A stretch of DNA of 64,000 bases, from positions 62,001-126,000 of the forward strand of contig JANQQI010000022.1 in the NCBI GenBank assembly GCA_028285085.1. Reading direction: 5' to 3'. Under the pieces are notes generated by a model. It ran no database searches, was not told the DNA's origin, and saw only the letters and a program-made list of their open reading frames with translations. Source of the DNA: Saprospiraceae bacterium (lineage in GTDB: Bacteria > Bacteroidota > Bacteroidia > Chitinophagales > Saprospiraceae). The translations under genes were made by a program, and so were the position numbers. Shown one piece after another: positions 53,261 to 63,008 of this stretch (its first letter is position 1; every line of letters starts with the position of its first letter).

Positions 53261-55150
53261 TTACTTTTTATCTATCACGAGCGTATTATCAATCATATTA
53301 CGGTGGTGTACCTGAATAATGGCTTGCAGTTGTTGCAATAAGCTATCTCGCTTCGGACGTTCCTCTTCATTAGATAATTTTTTTAAACTCAATCCATCTT
53401 CGTGACGATACCAACCGAGAGGACGTTGTCCATCGTAGACCAGAAGATGAGTGGTATCTGCGATTTGAAACAGGTCGCCATCAGAAGTATAGGCCAGCGG
53501 CCGATTTAAGCTATCCAATGCACTTTCGCCAAAGCTTATAAAAGCAGACTGGTAACCCAACCAATCTAAAACTGTGGGCATAATATCAATCTGTTGCATC
53601 ATGCCCGCTTGTTGGCCTCGACGTGGCATCATCGGATCGAAGAACAGGATAGGAATCTGATATTTGCCTAATCTGGTTTTAAATCGTCGGTCGCTACTTT
53701 GGCCGATATGATCCGCTGTGATCACAAACAGGGTTTCTTCAAACCAAGGATAATTGCTAACGGTTTGGAAAAAATCACGCAGCGCAGCATCCGTGTAGCG
53801 AATAGTGCGCAGTAGTTTGGGATCATCGGGATATTGTTTTAAAAAATCGGACGGGACGCGATAGGGGTGGTGAGAAGTGAGAGAGAAAAGCATTGCAAAA
53901 AAAGGCTTTTGACCTTGTTCAAGCTGTTTTGCAGTGTATTGAAAAAAGGGTTGATCCCAAATGCCCCATTGACTATCATAATCTGCATCATTTGCATATT
54001 CGGTGCGATCGTGGTATTCCTGAAAACCGGCCATACGCGAGAAGCGCTCAAACTCCATCGATCCCGGATTGGCACCGTGGAAAAAAGCCGTTCGATAACC
54101 CTCGGCTGCCAAAATATCCGCTAAGCCGGTAATGCGATTGCTCTGATAGGCGGAAAACATGAGCGGATCGTTCATCAGAGGAGGAATCCCCGCGCTGATG
54201 GCTACAATACCCTGGGTGGAACGTAAGCCGTTGGCGTAGCTTTGTGCGGTAAACCAACTCTGCTCCATTAAAGAATCCAGGAAAGGTGTATAGCCAGCAT
54301 TCTTGGGATTGAAATAACCCACGTGCTCCTTACCAAAGCTTTCAAGTACGATGATGACCACATTCTTTTTTTCAAAACCGGCGGGGGAGGGATATTGTCT
54401 CAGTAGATTAAACGTGCGAGAGAGTTCTGCTGTGGAGAGGTAAGCCGGATCTTTTAATAATCGCTGTTGACTCGAAAAAATCAGGCTTAGACTAGTATTG
54501 TTGACCAGAGCAGTCAGGCGCATATCATCGACATATTCCGCAGCGGTAATGGGCATGATGGGGCGTAGCTGGAGCCCGCCGCGGGCCGCAATCCCCGCTA
54601 TTCCCGCACCAAGTAAGAAAATCACGGTTTGCGGTAACCAACGAAATGGCCCCGCTTTTACTTTGGTCCACCAATACCAGCGGTATAATCCGTATATCAA
54701 GGCGATGAAAAACAGGGGTAAATACCAATATTCAGCCACAAAACCGGGGATCATTCCCGCCGTATTACGGAACAAACTAAAGTCACTGCCAATAGTGCGA
54801 CGAAAGGCGAAGCGAAAAAAACCAACGTCAATCAATTCGAAGGCCAGCGCTAAGCCGTTGGTGCAGAGGAAGATGACTAACTGAAGGCGCTGGTACCAAA
54901 GCTTTTGCCGCCAAGGGAGAGGGAGCAGGCTAAGCAGAATGAATAAACTATTGATGTATACGATCGCTGCCAGGTCAAAGCGGAGCGCAGCGATCATCAA
55001 GCCTGGCAAGTGATCATTGCCATCGAGCGGGAAACTAGAGCGATTGAAATAGTAGAAAAGCAAGCGAACCAAACTGAAGAGCAGCAGAATGAGCCCCAAA
55101 CGGAGACCCAATTGTCGGAAGTATCGGCTTTCCTGTCGCAAGTCAATCAT
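53261..55150 (-). CDS. LTA synthase-like membrane sulfatase-fold enzyme
   Basis: 629 residues from the ATG at 55150. About five hydrophobic helices in the first 190 residues (starting LRLGLILLLFSLVRLLFYY) precede a periplasmic alkaline phosphatase/sulfatase-fold domain. Motifs: VVIIVLESFGKEH (metal-binding Glu), GLRSTQGIVAISAGIP (catalytic Thr), FFHGANPGSMEFERF, SLTSHHPYRVP, and FVITADHIGQS (Asp-His metal ligands). This is the LtaS family; in Gram-negative bacteria relatives (OpgB-type, PEtN transferases) move phosphoglycerol or phosphoethanolamine onto glycans or lipids. The acceptor here is unknown. Confidence 0.9.
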   Translation of the reverse strand: MIDLRQESRYFRQLGLRLGLILLLFSLVRLLFYYFNRSSFPLDGNDHLPGLMIAALRFDLAAIVYINSLFILLSLLPLPWRQKLWYQRLQLVIFLCTNGLALAFELIDVGFFRFAFRRTIGSDFSLFRNTAGMIPGFVAEYWYLPLFFIALIYGLYRWYWWTKVKAGPFRWLPQTVIFLLGAGIAGIAARGGLQLRPIMPITAAEYVDDMRLTALVNNTSLSLIFSSQQRLLKDPAYLSTAELSRTFNLLRQYPSPAGFEKKNVVIIVLESFGKEHVGYFNPKNAGYTPFLDSLMEQSWFTAQSYANGLRSTQGIVAISAGIPPLMNDPLMFSAYQSNRITGLADILAAEGYRTAFFHGANPGSMEFERFSRMAGFQEYHDRTEYANDADYDSQWGIWDQPFFQYTAKQLEQGQKPFFAMLFSLTSHHPYRVPSDFLKQYPDDPKLLRTIRYTDAALRDFFQTVSNYPWFEETLFVITADHIGQSSDRRFKTRLGKYQIPILFFDPMMPRRGQQAGMMQQIDIMPTVLDWLGYQSAFISFGESALDSLNRPLAYTSDGDLFQIADTTHLLVYDGQRPLGWYRHEDGLSLKKLSNEEERPKRDSLLQQLQAIIQVHHRNMIDNTLVIDKK

Positions 55151-55543
55151 GCCGCAAAAGTATAGCAAAAAAGTTGAAATGTTATGGAGTTTTATCTAAC
55201 TTTGAAGCCGAAGAATTGATAGCAATTCTTTAAGAAAAATTCCACTCAAGTATCAATAAGCTTTGGTCCAACAGTTCAAAAATTGGGGATTTGACTCGAA
55301 TTGAAAGTAGGGCGGGCTCCAACCGTTGACTTGTCCGGTTTCCTTCGGGAACAAGGAGATTACCAAAATCAAATCGGCTGCCTCATTCATGTCATTATGG
55401 GGTCCAAAAGCACCTCTGATACCTGGGTGGTTTTTTCATTTTTCTCTCATCTTCGGAGATATTAAACCGCCTGTAGTGGTTCTCACGATGGAGAATCAGA
55501 AAGAAATCCAGTCTTTTATACTGATGCAGTAAGAAAATGGCTT
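55151..55543. other. Intergenic region without recognised gene
   Basis: 393 bp between the LtaS-like gene start and the end of the Lon-N-domain gene. A short plus-strand frame (55326-55532) has no ribosome-binding site, signal or family match and is taken as chance. No terminator or exact promoter box was identified. Confidence 0.4.
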
Positions 55544-56179
55544 TTACACCTGTGGTGGAATGACATTTTTGAAATGGCCATTGAGTTGAGCGCGCTTGCG
55601 GAGGCGTTCCATTTCTCTAACGACGGGGATCAAGCGTTCTAGGTGGGTAAGCATAAATTCCTGTCGGAGTCGCTCTGTTTCCAGCGTGAGGAATTCATAT
55701 TCTTGCTCCAGTGTGAAGCCAACGTGATGAGCGATATCATAGGTTTTGAATTCGTCGGTCAGCATAGGTACTTCCTTTTTGATGTTTAGATTGCGGAAGA
55801 GCTCACCTAGCTTTTCGAGAATTAATTCATACAAAGGATCCTCACCCATCAGTCGATTATCGATGCGTTTGATATCGGCGCCGCTATAGAGTTTGTTCGG
55901 CGTGATGCGGTAAAATTCCTCGATTTTAAAAACGCCAATCCCTCGCGTTTTGATATCCATTTCTCCATCTGGATAGCGCTTCTCAATTCTCACCAGTTGG
56001 ATTTCGGTACCAAAATCCATGATTTTATTGTCGATGTAGGCGGGAATACCAAAAGTGATTCCATTGTCTTCACATTCTCGAATGAGTTGCTTGTAACGTG
56101 GTTCAAAAACGTGAAGGTTGAGGTTTTCGTCGGGGAAAACCACCATTTTCAATGGGAACAAGGGGAGAAAATCAGTCAT
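55544..56179 (-). CDS. LON peptidase substrate-binding (N-terminal) domain protein
   Basis: 211 residues from the ATG at 56179 (MTDFLPLFPLKMVVFPDENLNLHVFEPRYKQLI). P-L-F-P-L-x-x-V-x-F-P and H-V-F-E-P-R-Y are the signature of the Lon N-terminal/PUA-like domain. It lacks the AAA+ ATPase and protease parts, so it is a stand-alone domain protein as found in many bacteria, probably binding protein substrates; role unproven. The C-terminal half is helical (ERLRQEFMLTHLERLIPVVREMERLRKR). Confidence 0.88.
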   Translation of the reverse strand: MTDFLPLFPLKMVVFPDENLNLHVFEPRYKQLIRECEDNGITFGIPAYIDNKIMDFGTEIQLVRIEKRYPDGEMDIKTRGIGVFKIEEFYRITPNKLYSGADIKRIDNRLMGEDPLYELILEKLGELFRNLNIKKEVPMLTDEFKTYDIAHHVGFTLEQEYEFLTLETERLRQEFMLTHLERLIPVVREMERLRKRAQLNGHFKNVIPPQV

Positions 56180-56533
56180 TACTTGCTTGTTTTCACTTTC
56201 AGTGATAAAGATTGTAAACTTATCATATTCAAAAAAAAGGCCATTTCGAGGGATTTGCCTAAATTTAGGCGAAATGAGAAAATGTACCCATTTCATTTTA
56301 TCCCCAAATATGAGTTCAAAGCAGGCAATACATACCTCATTGTACTCATCTAACTATCTAACGGATACCCTTCGAAAAGTAAGTTAATGCTTACGAATTT
56401 TTTGTGCAACCGCCCAAATGCTAAAACTCAATTCACACTACACAACATTACCCATAACTTGAATGTGCGTTGTCAAGGTATCTTTCTGACAAAAACCACG
56501 TTTAGTGTAATTGTAAACTAAAAACATTAGCTC
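56180..56533. promoter_or_regulatory. Divergent control region with palindrome and promoter candidate
   Basis: 354 bp. GCCTAAATTTAGGC (56257-56270) is a perfect 14-bp palindrome, framed by CATTTCG (56242-56248) and CGAAATG (56270-56276), 63-97 bp upstream of the Lon-N-domain start. On the plus strand TATCTTTC (56479-56486) is one base from TAnnTTTG, with TTG 17 bp upstream, a reasonable promoter for the alpha-2-macroglobulin gene. Confidence 0.45.
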
Positions 56534-59500
56534 ATGTTTAGCACTTTCCCAAAAAATCTATTCCTCCTACTTTGTTTGTGTGCTTTATGCTTTTCGGACT
56601 GCGGCCGAAAGACAACTAGTGCCCGCGATATGCCGGATAGTATTAGCGCCTTTGTTTACGCTTATACTTCTGGTGAAGTTTCCAAAACCGCTCCTGTGCG
56701 CGTTCGCTTTACGGGAAATTTAGCTAAAGCTGAGCAAATCGGCCAGGCCGTTGATAAAGGTATCCTCTCTTTTCGTCCAGCTATTGAAGGAACACCCGTC
56801 TGGGAAGACGAGCGGACCATCTTAGTAAAGCCCGAAGCGCCGCTGCGCGCCGGAAAGGTATACCTTGGGAAAGTGGATCTCAAGCAATTATTTGGGCAAG
56901 TCCCTTCCGAGGTTCGCCATTTCGAATTTGATTTTCAGGTCAAAGCCCAGAACTTTCAGGTACAGTTTGAAGGACTACGCGCCAGCGATCCTTCGGATAG
57001 CAAAAAGCAAACCTTGGTCGGTACTGTTCTGACCAATGATATCGCTGAACCCGCCGAGGTTGAAAAGCTATTGAGTGCTAACCTAAGTGGTCAGCAGCCC
57101 AATCTGCGCTGGGAGCATAATGCGGCGCAACGACAGCATCGCTTTTATGTTGAAGATATTTTAAGAGCGGAAGACGATGAAACGCTGACCGTGAAATGGA
57201 ATGGTCGTCCAATGGATGTGAAAAAGAATGGTGAGCGAGAATTTATGGTGCCCGGCGTCAATAATTTCCAAATCCTTGATGCTCGGGTCGTGCAAGAGGA
57301 AGACCAATATATTTTGGTTTACTTTTCTGATCCCTTATTACGGGCGCAGTCTCTGGAAGGCTTAGTGCGCATTTCTGGCTACGAGGGCCGCCTACGATTC
57401 AATATCGACGGTAGTCAACTACGCGTTTATCCGGCATCTCGCCTAAATGGGGAGCGACGCGTCACGGTCGAAAGCAGTTTGAAAAACAGCCGCCAGGTTC
57501 GCTTGTCGGAAACTTCGATCCAAGAGTTGCGCTTCGAAGAGCCACAGCCGGGCTTGAGACTTGTGGGGCGCGGCGTCGTTATTCCCGAGTCAGATGGCTT
57601 GGTCTTTCCTTTTGAAGCGGTGAATCTTCATACTGTTGATGTAGAGATTTTTAAAATTTATAATAATAACATTCTTCAATTCCTCCAGACCAACGCCATG
57701 GATGGTAATTACGAGATGGAGCGCGTGGGGAAGATTGAAGTGCAAAAGCAAATTCGTTTAAATCAGTTAAGTGCTGATACTGATTATCGCACCGGCTGGA
57801 CACGCTACGCACTGGATCTAAGTTCAATCCTTAAGCAAGATCCCAATGCCATTTATCAGGTACGCCTTGGGTTCCGACCAGAATATACCGATTACTTCTG
57901 TCAGGGAGGGAATAGCCCGTCTAGTGGAGAAGACGGTATGCAAGTTGTCCAAGCCGCCTACACTGATGCGGAGGGAGATGTTAGAAGTATTTGGGAAGCT
58001 GGCTACTATGGCATTAATGGCTACTATTCCGGGTTTCAATATCAACATCGCAGCGACCCTTGTTATCCCGCTTATTATAATAATGATCGTTTCGTGCGTC
58101 GCAATGTGATTGCCTCAAATTTGGGTATTATTGCAAAAAGTGCCCCCAATGGGACGATGCTATTTTACGTCACGGATTTGCGTACGACGCGGCCCGTATC
58201 CGGTATTGAATTGGATGTTTATAATTATCAACAACAAGTCATTAAAACCATTACTACCGATCAGGAGGGTGTGGCAGCTTTGGATATCAAGGAGCCCCCT
58301 TTCGTCGTTGTGGCTAACCGGGGGACTGAAAAGGGGTATCTGCGTTTGATGGATGGCAATTCCCTGTCGCTGAGTAAGTTTGATGTCGCGGGAGCCGTGG
58401 CTCAAAAAGGCATCAAAGGATATCTCTACGGTGAGCGTGGCGTATGGCGACCGGGCGATTCCCTGTATCTCAACTTTGTATTAGAAGACAACTCTGGTAA
58501 GCTCCCGGAAAACCATCCGATCAATTTTGAGCTCTACGATGCCCGAAATCAATTACAACAACGCTATACCACTACCACTAATGTCCGTAACGTTTATCCA
58601 TTGCATTTTGCGACGGACGCCGAAGCGCCTACCGGCAACTGGCGTGCAGTGGTTAAAGTTGGTGGAGCTACGTTCAATAAAACGCTTAAGGTAGAAACGG
58701 TTAAACCTAATCGGTTAAAAATTAATATGGACTTTGGAAAAGAAGTCTTGACCAAGTCCGATATGCCAATGAATGTCGATTTGTTGGTGAAATGGCTACA
58801 CGGTGCTCCGGCGAAGGAACTGAAATCGCGGGTGGAGATGAAATTAAGACCGGTGAATACGGCTTTTAAATCATTTTCGGAATTTGAATTCGATGATCCG
58901 GCCCGTACCGTTGATGCCTCCTACGAAACCGTTTTTGATGGTCAATTGAATACGCAGGGATTGGCTAAAGTGAAGATGAACTTTGGTGATAGCGATCAAC
59001 TGCCGGGGAAAATGCGTGCGGATTATCGTATTCGTGCTTTTGAAAAAGGAGGAGACTTTAGTGAAGATAATTTTCAAATGGCTTACCATCCTTTTAGCGA
59101 GTATGCCGGAGTATCGATCCCGCGCAATCGCTACGGCTCCAAGCGGATCGACCTGGAAAAGGGCGGCACCCTCGAATTTGCCGCCGTCGACCAAAATGGT
59201 AAAGCCAAATCCGGGCGGCGCTTGAATGTCGGCCTGTATCGTGTAGACTGGAGCTGGTGGTGGGAAGAAGATCGCTCGAATATTGGTGTTTACAATACCA
59301 GTACACACCTCAATGCCTTAGATAAGCAAACGCTAAAGACGGATGCCAAAGGATTGGCCAACTGGGATGTGAAAGTAAATTCCTGGGGCCGTTATCTCGT
59401 ACGGGTTTGTGACGAAGAAAGTGGCCATTGTGCCGGTGATTTCTTTTATGCGGGTTATCCCTGGTGGGGTGATGATTCCAATGATCGCCACCGCGAAGCG

Positions 59501-62140
59501 GCGGCAATGCTGGTTTTCAAAGCGGAGAAAGAAAAATATGCCGTCGGTGAAGATGTTATTTTGCGCATTCCTACTAGTGCTGGAGGACGTGCTTTGGTAT
59601 CTATCGAAACAGGTAGCGAAGTTTTACAAACCTACTGGATCGATACTGAAGCGGAAGAAACGCAATTCACCTTCAAAGCAACGCCCGAAATGGCGCCTAC
59701 CGTCTATGCTCACATTACGCTCCTGCAAGCCCACGGGCAGGTCGAAAATGATCTCCCTATTCGGATGTACGGTGTCATTCCATTAGCAGTTGAAGATCCG
59801 GCAACCCGTCTGCAGCCGAAGATTAAAATGGCCGATGTCCTGCAGCCCGAAGAAAAAGTGAAAATCGAGGTCAGCGAAGATCAAGGCCGACCTATGGCTT
59901 ATACCGTAGCGGTAGTAGACGAAGGACTACTTGATCTGACCCGATTCCGGACACCAAATCCCTGGGATATCTTTTATGCCCGCGAAGCACTCGGTGTAAA
60001 GACCTGGGATATTTACGACTACGTCCTCGGAGCCTTCGGCGGCCAGCTTAATGCCCTGCTTAGCATTGGAGGGGATGCCGCTGCAGTCGATAAGGGTGGC
60101 GCCGACAAAGCCAATCGTTTTAAACCGGTAGTACAGCATTTTGGTCCCTTTTATCTGGAGAAGGGTAAAACCGCCTCACACGAGTTTGTGATGCCCAATT
60201 ATGTGGGCTCCGTGCGGACGATGGTGGTCGCCTCTCATCTGGGAGCCTACGGTAATACAGAGAAGACGACCCCTGTCCGTAAGCCACTCATGCTGCTAGC
60301 CACCTTGCCGCGTGTATTAGGGCCGGGCGAACGCCTCAAAGTTCCTGTCAATATATTTGCGATGGAGAAAAAGGTGAAAAATGTAACGGTTGAAATTCGG
60401 GAAAAAACTGGCTTGGTAAATCTATTAGGAAGTGCGACTCAGAAACTCACTTTCAACCAAATTGGTGATCAAATCGCAGAATTTGAAATCGAAATACCGG
60501 AACGTATCGGTGTAGCTCGATTCGAATTTATCGCTAAGGGAGGTGGTGAAACGACTACTCAGGAAATTGAAATTGATATCCGTAATCCCAATCCATACAT
60601 CACAGATATTTATGCCGACGCGCTAGAAAGTGGAGCTGTGTGGCGCCACGGATTTGTGCCTACGGGGGTAGCCGGCACTAATACCGCCACTCTCGAAGTA
60701 TCGAGTATTCCGCCACTGGATTTAGAGAAGCGCATGTCTTATTTGTTGCGTTATCCGCATGGTTGCGTTGAGCAGACGACTTCCTCAGTATTCCCGCAGT
60801 TGTACGTCGGGGAAATTATCGAGCTCAACGATAAGCGGCAAAAGGATCTCGCCTTTAATGTCAAAGCAGGTATCGATCGCCTGAAGCGATTCCAGACCAA
60901 CGAAGGTGGTATGGGATACTGGCCGGGTTCGAGCAATAATAATTCCTGGGGCACTAATTATGCGGGGCATTTCCTCTTGGAGGCCAAGCGGTTAGGCTAC
61001 CAAGTTTCCGAAAATCTGTTAGACCGTTGGAAAGATTACCAAACGAAAGCGGCCCGGCAGTGGTCACCACATTCAAGCGACAGCTATCATCGAGGTAATG
61101 ATATGCTGACGCAAGCTTATAGATTGTATACTCTGGCCTTGTCGGGGAGTGCAGAACTGGGGGCAATGAACCGCCTGCGCGAGATGCGGAATCTACCGAC
61201 GACCGCTCGTTGGCGATTGGCAGCGGCCTACGCCCTCACCGGTAAGACTGAGGTGGCTGGACAATTAGTAGATCAGCTAACCACGGAAGTGGAGGATTAT
61301 ACCGAATTGTCTTATACTTACGGCTCCGGGATTCGCGATCGCGCGATGATTCTGGAAGCTCTGGTGCTACTCAAGCGTCATAAACAAGGTGCTGATTTGG
61401 CTCGGGGAATTGCCGAGGCCTTTAATCAGGGCAGTTGGTACAGTACTCAATCGACGGCCTATTGTTTGTTAGCGCTAGGCAAGTTTTTGGGGCAAAATCA
61501 ACCCGAGGATGGTTTACAATTCGCCTATGCCCTAGATGGTACTAATTTTACCAACTTTTCTACCAAAAAATCAGTCGGCCTGATCAATTTGGAGATAGGC
61601 GATACGCCACATACTGTTGCTGTTCGCAACCCGACGGGAGGCATTGTTTATGCTCGCTTGATTGTCAACGGCCAGCCCATGGTCGGCGATGAGACGGAAG
61701 CCAATAGCCATTTGAATATGGAAGTGGTATACAAAACCACTAATGGAAAAGAGCTCGATCCGCGACGTATTCCACAGGGGACCGACTTTATTGCCGAAGT
61801 GCGTGTACGTAATCCGGGTACTAAAGCACGCTATTACGAAGAGATGGCCTTGTCGCAAATCTTCCCGTCCGGCTGGGAGATTTTGAATACCCGTATGTCC
61901 AACGTCCAGCATTTTGCAGATGCTAGCCGTCCGACTTATCAAGATATTCGAGACGATCGGGTTTACTCTTATTTCAATGTACGGACGAGTAACACACGGA
62001 TATATCGTATCCAGTTGAATGCTGCTTATCAGGGCCGGTTTTATCTGCCATCGGTGAACTGCGAAGCAATGTATGATCACACCATTAATGCTCGCAAAGC
62101 GGGTAAATGGGTAGAAGTCGTTGGCCCGGAGGCCATTTGA
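56534..62140 (+). CDS. Bacterial alpha-2-macroglobulin family protein (thioester protease trap)
   Basis: 1868 residues. Signal MFSTFPKNLFLLLCLCALCFSDC, with a possible lipobox ending at Cys23. Multiple macroglobulin-type beta-sandwich domains follow, including the segment GYLYGERGVWRPGDSLYLNFVLED typical of bacterial A2M. Then AYTVAVVDEGLLDLT and the thioester site YPHGCVEQTTSSVFPQL (Cys1411, Gln1414), so the internal thioester should form. An alpha-alpha toroid (LKRFQTNEGGMGYWPGSSNN) comes after. Such proteins trap foreign proteases in the periplasm. Often pbpC lies next to it; that gene is not in this window. Ends with a strong terminator. Confidence 0.94.
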   Translation: MFSTFPKNLFLLLCLCALCFSDCGRKTTSARDMPDSISAFVYAYTSGEVSKTAPVRVRFTGNLAKAEQIGQAVDKGILSFRPAIEGTPVWEDERTILVKPEAPLRAGKVYLGKVDLKQLFGQVPSEVRHFEFDFQVKAQNFQVQFEGLRASDPSDSKKQTLVGTVLTNDIAEPAEVEKLLSANLSGQQPNLRWEHNAAQRQHRFYVEDILRAEDDETLTVKWNGRPMDVKKNGEREFMVPGVNNFQILDARVVQEEDQYILVYFSDPLLRAQSLEGLVRISGYEGRLRFNIDGSQLRVYPASRLNGERRVTVESSLKNSRQVRLSETSIQELRFEEPQPGLRLVGRGVVIPESDGLVFPFEAVNLHTVDVEIFKIYNNNILQFLQTNAMDGNYEMERVGKIEVQKQIRLNQLSADTDYRTGWTRYALDLSSILKQDPNAIYQVRLGFRPEYTDYFCQGGNSPSSGEDGMQVVQAAYTDAEGDVRSIWEAGYYGINGYYSGFQYQHRSDPCYPAYYNNDRFVRRNVIASNLGIIAKSAPNGTMLFYVTDLRTTRPVSGIELDVYNYQQQVIKTITTDQEGVAALDIKEPPFVVVANRGTEKGYLRLMDGNSLSLSKFDVAGAVAQKGIKGYLYGERGVWRPGDSLYLNFVLEDNSGKLPENHPINFELYDARNQLQQRYTTTTNVRNVYPLHFATDAEAPTGNWRAVVKVGGATFNKTLKVETVKPNRLKINMDFGKEVLTKSDMPMNVDLLVKWLHGAPAKELKSRVEMKLRPVNTAFKSFSEFEFDDPARTVDASYETVFDGQLNTQGLAKVKMNFGDSDQLPGKMRADYRIRAFEKGGDFSEDNFQMAYHPFSEYAGVSIPRNRYGSKRIDLEKGGTLEFAAVDQNGKAKSGRRLNVGLYRVDWSWWWEEDRSNIGVYNTSTHLNALDKQTLKTDAKGLANWDVKVNSWGRYLVRVCDEESGHCAGDFFYAGYPWWGDDSNDRHREAAAMLVFKAEKEKYAVGEDVILRIPTSAGGRALVSIETGSEVLQTYWIDTEAEETQFTFKATPEMAPTVYAHITLLQAHGQVENDLPIRMYGVIPLAVEDPATRLQPKIKMADVLQPEEKVKIEVSEDQGRPMAYTVAVVDEGLLDLTRFRTPNPWDIFYAREALGVKTWDIYDYVLGAFGGQLNALLSIGGDAAAVDKGGADKANRFKPVVQHFGPFYLEKGKTASHEFVMPNYVGSVRTMVVASHLGAYGNTEKTTPVRKPLMLLATLPRVLGPGERLKVPVNIFAMEKKVKNVTVEIREKTGLVNLLGSATQKLTFNQIGDQIAEFEIEIPERIGVARFEFIAKGGGETTTQEIEIDIRNPNPYITDIYADALESGAVWRHGFVPTGVAGTNTATLEVSSIPPLDLEKRMSYLLRYPHGCVEQTTSSVFPQLYVGEIIELNDKRQKDLAFNVKAGIDRLKRFQTNEGGMGYWPGSSNNNSWGTNYAGHFLLEAKRLGYQVSENLLDRWKDYQTKAARQWSPHSSDSYHRGNDMLTQAYRLYTLALSGSAELGAMNRLREMRNLPTTARWRLAAAYALTGKTEVAGQLVDQLTTEVEDYTELSYTYGSGIRDRAMILEALVLLKRHKQGADLARGIAEAFNQGSWYSTQSTAYCLLALGKFLGQNQPEDGLQFAYALDGTNFTNFSTKKSVGLINLEIGDTPHTVAVRNPTGGIVYARLIVNGQPMVGDETEANSHLNMEVVYKTTNGKELDPRRIPQGTDFIAEVRVRNPGTKARYYEEMALSQIFPSGWEILNTRMSNVQHFADASRPTYQDIRDDRVYSYFNVRTSNTRIYRIQLNAAYQGRFYLPSVNCEAMYDHTINARKAGKWVEVVGPEAI

Positions 62141-62162
62141 TAAAAGTGAAGTAGCGAAATGG

Positions 62163-62200
62163 AAAAGCCGAAGTGTGTTTTGATGCACTTCGGCTTTTTT
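62163..62200. terminator. Bidirectional intrinsic terminator
   Basis: AAAAGCCGAAGTG (62163-62175) pairs perfectly with CACTTCGGCTTTT (62186-62198), 10-nt loop, followed by more T. Shared by the convergent alpha-2-macroglobulin and lipoprotein genes. Confidence 0.92.
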
Positions 62201-62211
62201 ATTGGAAAAAA

Positions 62212-62898
62212 TTAGCTTTCGTTATTACAGCAAGAAAAGTAATGAGCACCATTGCAATCAACGGAACAACTCTCACCTCCCGAACTGGTACTACAGCTGG
62301 TTGATCCCGAGTCACCGGATTCACAATCGACATCGCTGTTATCGGTATAAATTGAGATACACTTACAAGATACTTCGAATGGTGGAGGGCTACCTGGATC
62401 TCCGATTCCTCTTAGATTAGCTGCACCATCATCATTTGTCATAGTAAAGCCTTGATGTTGACTAAGTCCGAAGCCTCTGAAGGTATCACTAATTGGAAAA
62501 TCAAGTGTGAAGGGTAGGGTAGTTGCATCGTCCAATTGCAAGAGGTAGCAACTTTCGCTTTGTGTATCATTGATGAGTAGTTGCTGATGGAAAAATAAAA
62601 GCTGTGCTTTTGTAATGGATAAATTTAGGTCTGTCTCAGGAAGCTGCTCCATTTGAAGTAAAAAAGCTATCGGATGATCGGTTATTGAATTGGACATGAC
62701 TAGTAACTGATCACCTGAGGCTGCTCGAAGGTATACTTCTCCTTCGAAGTAAATTCCTTGCTCGTGAGCGAGCTTACCTACATTGAAGTCCTCGATAATT
62801 TGCTGGGCTGGAAGTGAATAATCTAGTGGTGATTGTTTTTGTGTACAAGAATTAATGCATGCTATGAGAATGCATAGGATGAGTAGTTGTCGTATCAT
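62212..62898 (-). CDS. Lipoprotein with Cys/Ser/Gly-rich C-terminus (hypothetical)
   Basis: 228 residues. Lipoprotein signal MIRQLLILCILIACINSC (lipidated Cys18). The middle (30-165) has no recognised domain. The last ~50 residues are unusual: nine cysteines among Ser, Gly and Asp (CKCISIY, DCESGDSGSTSCSTSSGG, ESCSVDCNGAHYFSCC). The C-S-V-x-C...C-C ending recalls short Cys-rich tails of other Bacteroidota secreted proteins. It could be a disulfide-bonded or metal-binding knob. Possible promoter not identified. Convergent with the alpha-2-macroglobulin gene. Confidence 0.68.
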   Translation of the reverse strand: MIRQLLILCILIACINSCTQKQSPLDYSLPAQQIIEDFNVGKLAHEQGIYFEGEVYLRAASGDQLLVMSNSITDHPIAFLLQMEQLPETDLNLSITKAQLLFFHQQLLINDTQSESCYLLQLDDATTLPFTLDFPISDTFRGFGLSQHQGFTMTNDDGAANLRGIGDPGSPPPFEVSCKCISIYTDNSDVDCESGDSGSTSCSTSSGGESCSVDCNGAHYFSCCNNES

Positions 62899-63008
62899 AA
62901 TTATTAGCTTTGAGAAGTGTTTTTACTAAGACAATCTTTTTGTAATTATTTTGTTGGAAAAACTGACATTTTATTCAAATGCTCTATTTCTCATCTGCCA
63001 ATCATATT

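Noticed and set aside
54498-54884. 128-codon plus-strand frame inside the LtaS-like gene
   Set aside because: Antisense shadow of the transmembrane coding region of a well-supported gene.
55326-55532. 68-codon plus-strand frame
   Set aside because: No start signal, no homology recognised, and composition of an intergenic spacer.
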